Shown in pieces: positions 60,480 to 64,000 of a stretch of 64,000 nucleotides of DNA. The notes beneath the pieces are model-generated. The model was not told the origin of the DNA, made no database searches, and saw nothing but the letters and a program-made list of their open reading frames with translations. Made by a program: the position numbers and the translations under genes. The stretch is from Ziziphus jujuba. Its lineage: Eukaryota > Streptophyta > Magnoliopsida > Rosales > Rhamnaceae. Each line of letters opens with the position of its first letter. The stretch's first letter is position 1. Location of the stretch: contig NC_083382.1 in NCBI RefSeq assembly GCF_031755915.1, forward strand, positions 8,370,001-8,434,000. Reading direction: 5' to 3'.

Positions 60480-62045
60480 CTTTAAATGCCAACAATCTAT
60501 CTTCTTGTGTCTAACTTTATTGCAGTAGCCATACCTTCCATTAAAGTAGGCTTTCCTTTCTTCTATGTGATGAGCTCCATCCCTATGCCCTTTTGGCTTC
60601 ATACCAGAAAACTTCTTCCGATTGGGCTTAAATCCTTGTCCAGACTTGAATCCTTATCTCTTCTTTTGGAAAAACCTCTTGGACTTATCTACCTGATGTG
60701 AAACTCTAGCAACAGATCTTGACCTGCTTAGCGTAATATCATCGTTCTCTTTTACAACAATAGCTGTCAATTCTTTCAAGCTACAACCTTCCTTCTTAGT
60801 ATTCAAACTAGACCTTATATTATCAAACTGAGATGGAAGACTCTTCATTATAGAATAAGTCAAGAACTCCTCTCCAATGTCCATCTTAAAGTCTCTCAGC
60901 TTATTATAATAAGAAGAAAGTAACATAACATGGTCCCTTACTCCTTTAATTTTATCATACTTAGTATTATTCAAAAGGTCCAAATTGTAACAGTTCAGTC
61001 CATCCACATGAGATATTGTCCGCTTTGGGCCCCATCCGCACGGTTTTAAAAGGTCTCTCAAGGGAAAGGTATCCACAGCCCCTTATAACGCATGCTTCGT
61101 TCCCCTTTTCAACCAATGTGAGATCTCACAATCCACCCCCCTTGGGGTCAATGTCCTAGGTGGCACACCAATCCAGGTATTGGCTCTGATACCAACTGTA
61201 ACAGCCCAGTCCACCCGCATGAGATATTGTTCGCTTTGGGCCCCACCTGCACGGATTTAAAAGCCCTTTCAAGGGAAAAGTATCCACAGCCTCTTATAAG
61301 GCATGCTTCGTTTTCTTTTCCAATCGATGTGGGATCTCACAATAAAACTGTAATAGCCCAGACCACCCGCATGCTATATTGTCCGCTTTGGGTCCAGCCC
61401 ACACGGTTATAAAAGGCCTCACAAGGGAAATGTATGCACACCCTCTTATAAGGCATGCTTCGTTCCCTTTTCCAACCAATGTAGGATCTCACAATCTACC
61501 CCCCTTGGGGTCCAACGTCCTCGCTGGCACACCAATCCAAGTATTAGCTCTGATACCAACTATAACAGCCCAGACCACCCGCATGCAATATTGTCCGTTT
61601 TGGGCCCAGCTCGCACGGTTTAAAAGGCCTCACAAGGGAAAGATATCCACACCCTCTTATAAGACATGCTTCGTTTCCTTTTCCAACCGATATGGGATAT
61701 CACACAAATAATGATGCTTCTCATTTATATCAAATTTGATAAATTTCTTTCCTATCTCTTCAAGAAGTTCCTTTACAGTTTCCACCTTTGGAATACTTGC
61801 ATAAATTGATTCATCCATATAATTCTCCATCATCATCATGCAGCACTTATTAAAATGTCTCCAATCCTCATAAAGTTTCCTATCTGCTGCACTACTCTCA
61901 TCAGTTGGTATCTTTGGTGGATCTATCTATAAAGTCAAATCCAATTTCATAAAGGTCAAATTCATAACTAAAGTCTTCTTCCATTTCTGATAATTTATCC
62001 CATCCAATTTCATCATGGCAGTTATAGGCAGAACAATCGGGATGC
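60480..62045 (-). pseudogene. Copia F gag (interrupted by a double TRIM)
   Basis: The N-terminus near 62045-61710 reads AMMKLDGINYQKWKKTLVMN, then DRKLYEDWRHFNKCC and ELLEEIGKKFIKFDINEK. After the TRIM it continues at 60980 with LLNNTKYDKIKGVRDHVMLL, SLPSQFDNIRSSLNTKKEG and a basic end. A zinc-knuckle-like YCNKVRHKKIDCWHLKG lies near 60490-60530. Removing the TRIM and one copy of CAAAT would leave the reading frame continuous across the site, so the TRIM entered a gag that was still open at that point. Stops elsewhere (for example near 61925) break it. Confidence 0.85.
60986..61704 (-). mobile_element. Double TRIM: four 145-base LTRs inside one target duplication
   Basis: LTRs lie at 60986-61130, 61197-61341, 61349-61493 and 61561-61704 (145, 145, 145 and 144 bases). 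Internal parts at 61131-61196 and 61494-61560 are only 66-67 bases and consist of little more than a PBS (complement of gctctgataccaac) and a polypurine tract (complement of tccaccccccttgg). The two LTR pairs are separated by ataaaac (61342-61348). The whole block is flanked by CAAAT (60981-60985 and 61705-61709), while the two pairs have no target duplications of their own. LTRs begin TGTGAGATC and end CTGTTACA on the minus strand. No coding capacity; movement depends on other elements. Confidence 0.9.
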
Positions 62046-62664
62046 TACTAACTGTGAAAATAGTAAACATAACAAAGTATTTAATATCTATAAAATAATA
62101 ACTATTTTCCAGCCTCTCAAAACAAAATATAAAATCAATATCGCTAAGGTCTTTGTAGCACTAAAGATACCTTTTCGCGGGCCAGGGACAGTCAACCAAA
62201 TAACCACAATCAAATGCATTGAACTGCATCACTGACAGAGTAACTCAGAACCTGCGATTTATGGCATTTAATTAACTTCCACTGCCATTCCAGACGTCAT
62301 ACAAAACAACTAAAACCACCGACGGGGTAGCCTAGTTACCCGTATAAACCCTGGTTAATAAGTGGGAGAAATAATATATTGGCAATTTCATTAAATAGAT
62401 AAATATAAAACATCCCATCCACTATGCCACTATATATTATATTGGTACACATAATGCAGACAAAATAAATCTCACGATAGGTGAGCACCTAAAACTCCAC
62501 ATTACTATACCAACTAGGCACAAAGCCTCTTTAGGGTAAGCTAACACAATCCAAATTTTCAAGCATAGATATTAAATTTAATTCCAGAAATAAAATAATT
62601 AAACAAATAAATAAATAAATAATTAACAAATAAATAAATAAATAAATTCTAACATTTACTAGCC
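62046..62664. other. Upstream region of copia F, LTR not delimited
   Basis: By position this should hold the PBS and 5' LTR of copia F. No TGGTATCAGAGC-type site and no match to 47318-47640 was recognised by eye. AAAT repeats occur at 62605-62645. No gene seen. Confidence 0.35.
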
Positions 62665-63255
62665 AAGATTTTTAGTAGCAGCGACATCAATTAAGATAAG
62701 AAAGTTCTAAAATAGAGTATGGAGGACTTTAGTTATGGATATGATCGATTGAGTAAATATGGAAACTTAGTGCCTGGACTTTTAAAAATAGTAGATATAT
62801 TGATTTTCCTTGTAAGTAGAGAACTATTCATTCTGGCCATTACAAATTTATTCAGAAAGTGTGTTTCCTTTGTTAATACGTATTAACTCATAAATTAGAA
62901 GAGGCACTTCATGAAAATGAAGTTAACTTGTTTTTCTTTTTATTTAAAACTTACTTCGACTTTGAGGCACAAACATGCTCCACCAAATTTGATCACAACA
63001 TATTTTTTTTATTTGTGGATGGAGAAAATTTTTAATTAGGGTTCTCAAAAATCAGGAATATCCTTTAATTTCCAAATTATATGTAATAATACAACAAACT
63101 AGTTTTTTTTTTTTTAAATTATGTTCATGAAACAAAAATAGAAGGCTATCAAACATTACAGGGGATATGCAAGGCCGAAAAACGAGTCCGTGCAGATAAT
63201 ACCATTTTCTGCAAATTATTTGAAAATTCAAAATGAAACTTCATTAGCTTGAATA
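62665..63255. repeat. Fourth copy of the WAK downstream flank
   Basis: Related to 33510-34180, 39745-40440 and 5400-5960: cagcgacatcaattaagataagaaagttcta (quoted as one landmark, 62679-62709), ggaggactttag (62720-62733), cttagtgcctggacttttaaaaat (62766-62789), tttattcagaaagtgtgtttcc (62848-62869) and atgcaaggccgaaaaacgagtcc (63167-63189). In the other copies a minus-strand WAK kinase follows within about 0.6-0.7 kb to the right, but none is visible before the window ends. Confidence 0.65.
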
Positions 63256-63889
63256 ACGTTGGTGGATAGGGAAAAGGAAAGAAAAAATGGATGGGAAGAT
63301 GCCAATCCTAGTGTTAGAAGATTTACGTGAAGTACAAAGATTGTCTCTTACAAATAATAATAATAAAAAATGTTAATATTATTTGCAAAGGTGAAATTGG
63401 CCCAATTACAAACAATAATACTAAAGTGATCATTAAATTGTTCACTAAATAATATGATGAATGATATGGTAATATTTAATTGATTTTTTTCTTAATTCAC
63501 TTATGATCCATTTTTTATTACATAATATGTCAACCAATTATATAGTAACACGTTATTATGCAACATCATTTGATAAATAGTTTTAGTAAACAGTTTGATA
63601 ACATATGTAGCATTACTGATGCAAAAATATCTTTTAGGAAAATCAGTTAAACCTAAAATTAATATTTAATATGGTTGAGGTATGATCACTTAGAGTGAAC
63701 ATAAAACTTAGATTGCTAAATTAGTAATTCATCTTATTCAAGGAGTTAAATATAATTCAAGGGACAAGCCAGATTGAGATCACAAACTCAAATAGGAGAA
63801 AAATTATTACAACACAATATGATAAAAAAAAATTATGCTATAATCATGACCAGTAACAAAAAAATTTTAAAACTAGTGAATAATTTTGG
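63256..63889. other. AT-rich intergenic DNA
   Basis: No gene or known repeat recognised; no WAK kinase motif was found in either strand. Confidence 0.4.
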
Positions 63890-63975
63890 GATGTTGGATT
63901 ACATTGAATTGGATTGGACTATTTTAAATTTGAATTCAATGTAATAGAGTCCAGTATTCCTTGTAGTCCAACATC
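63890..63975. repeat. Small imperfect hairpin, MITE-like
   Basis: Ends are GATGTTGGATTACA (63890-63904) and TGTAGTCCAACATC (63962-63975), inverted with one mismatch. The pairing continues loosely inward (ggattggacta with tagagtccag). Total 86 bases. A target duplication was not established. Confidence 0.5.
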
Positions 63976-64000
63976 TTAGGAATGCCAAAAACAACACATT

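Larger units (their letters stand above)
47318..62045 (-). mobile_element. Ty1/copia element F (Tork/TNT1-like), inactive, with two insertions
   Basis: The minus-strand polyprotein order is normal: gag (62045-60480), protease (about 60440-60150), integrase (60080-58872), RT (58808-57900) and RNase H (57900-57497, continuing at 47868-47640). Gypsy element E splits the RNase H and a double TRIM splits gag. The polyprotein ends at 47680 with a LTKALP-type motif and EEHVSRMGLLGS, then GTCAGTGGGAG, a likely polypurine tract. So 47318-47640 is probably the start of the 3' LTR, cut by LTR G. The 5' LTR should lie right of 62045 but was not delimited. Stops, frameshifts and a changed integrase residue make it inactive. 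Similarity to TNT1-94/Tork comes from recognised motifs. Confidence 0.85.

Overview
The window is nuclear DNA of a flowering plant, most likely a eudicot; the species cannot be fixed from sequence alone. The evidence is wall-associated receptor kinases (WAK) with GUB_WAK, EGF and kinase exons and GT/AG introns, an intron-containing VPS37 relic, a FAR1-related (FRS) fragment, and a nest of Ty3/gypsy, Ty1/copia, TRIM and SINE retroelements whose primer-binding sites match initiator Met-tRNA. There is no prokaryotic gene organisation, no CRISPR array and no tRNA or rRNA gene.

Layout. 1-1.15 kb: tandem satellite of four ~254-bp monomers, each able to form a long hairpin. 1.7-3.9 kb: broken minus-strand copies of VPS37 and of an FRS gene. 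5.4-7.8 kb: a WAK-type pseudogene with its downstream flank. 8.3-24.5 kb: an old Ty1/copia relic split by a solo gypsy LTR (8424-11397, TSD CTTGC) and by a two-LTR gypsy element (11902-23640, TSD TAAGA). The 3' LTR of that element carries a further inverted solo LTR (18878-21843). 25.1-25.8 kb: TRIM/LTR-like remnants.

26-44 kb is a minus-strand WAK cluster: a kinase-less WAK-like gene with intact splice sites (26034-27480); a full-architecture WAK-like gene with two 1-base frameshifts (28405-31422); and two decayed tandemly duplicated units (31.8-37.1 kb and 37.8-44.0 kb). A SINE sits in the first decayed unit, and the kinase of the second has lost its HRD aspartate. The same downstream flank recurs at 5.4-6.0 kb and 62.7-63.25 kb, so the cluster probably continues beyond the right edge.

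44.9-62 kb: a truncated gypsy LTR, then a Tork/TNT1-like copia element on the minus strand. A very young gypsy element (47869-57496, TSD AGTAT, two 3004-bp LTRs with 4 differences seen) is inserted in its RNase H, and a double TRIM with four LTRs (60986-61704, TSD CAAAT) in its gag.

The most unusual object is the young gypsy element. Its interior is rearranged: an RNase H tail plus half an integrase lies upstream of a gag fragment, followed by a protease fragment lacking its active-site block and fused to the integrase C-terminal tail. It has almost no reverse transcriptase, yet it inserted recently, which implies that another element supplied the machinery. Only the two WAK genes at 26-31.4 kb look like host genes that might be expressed.
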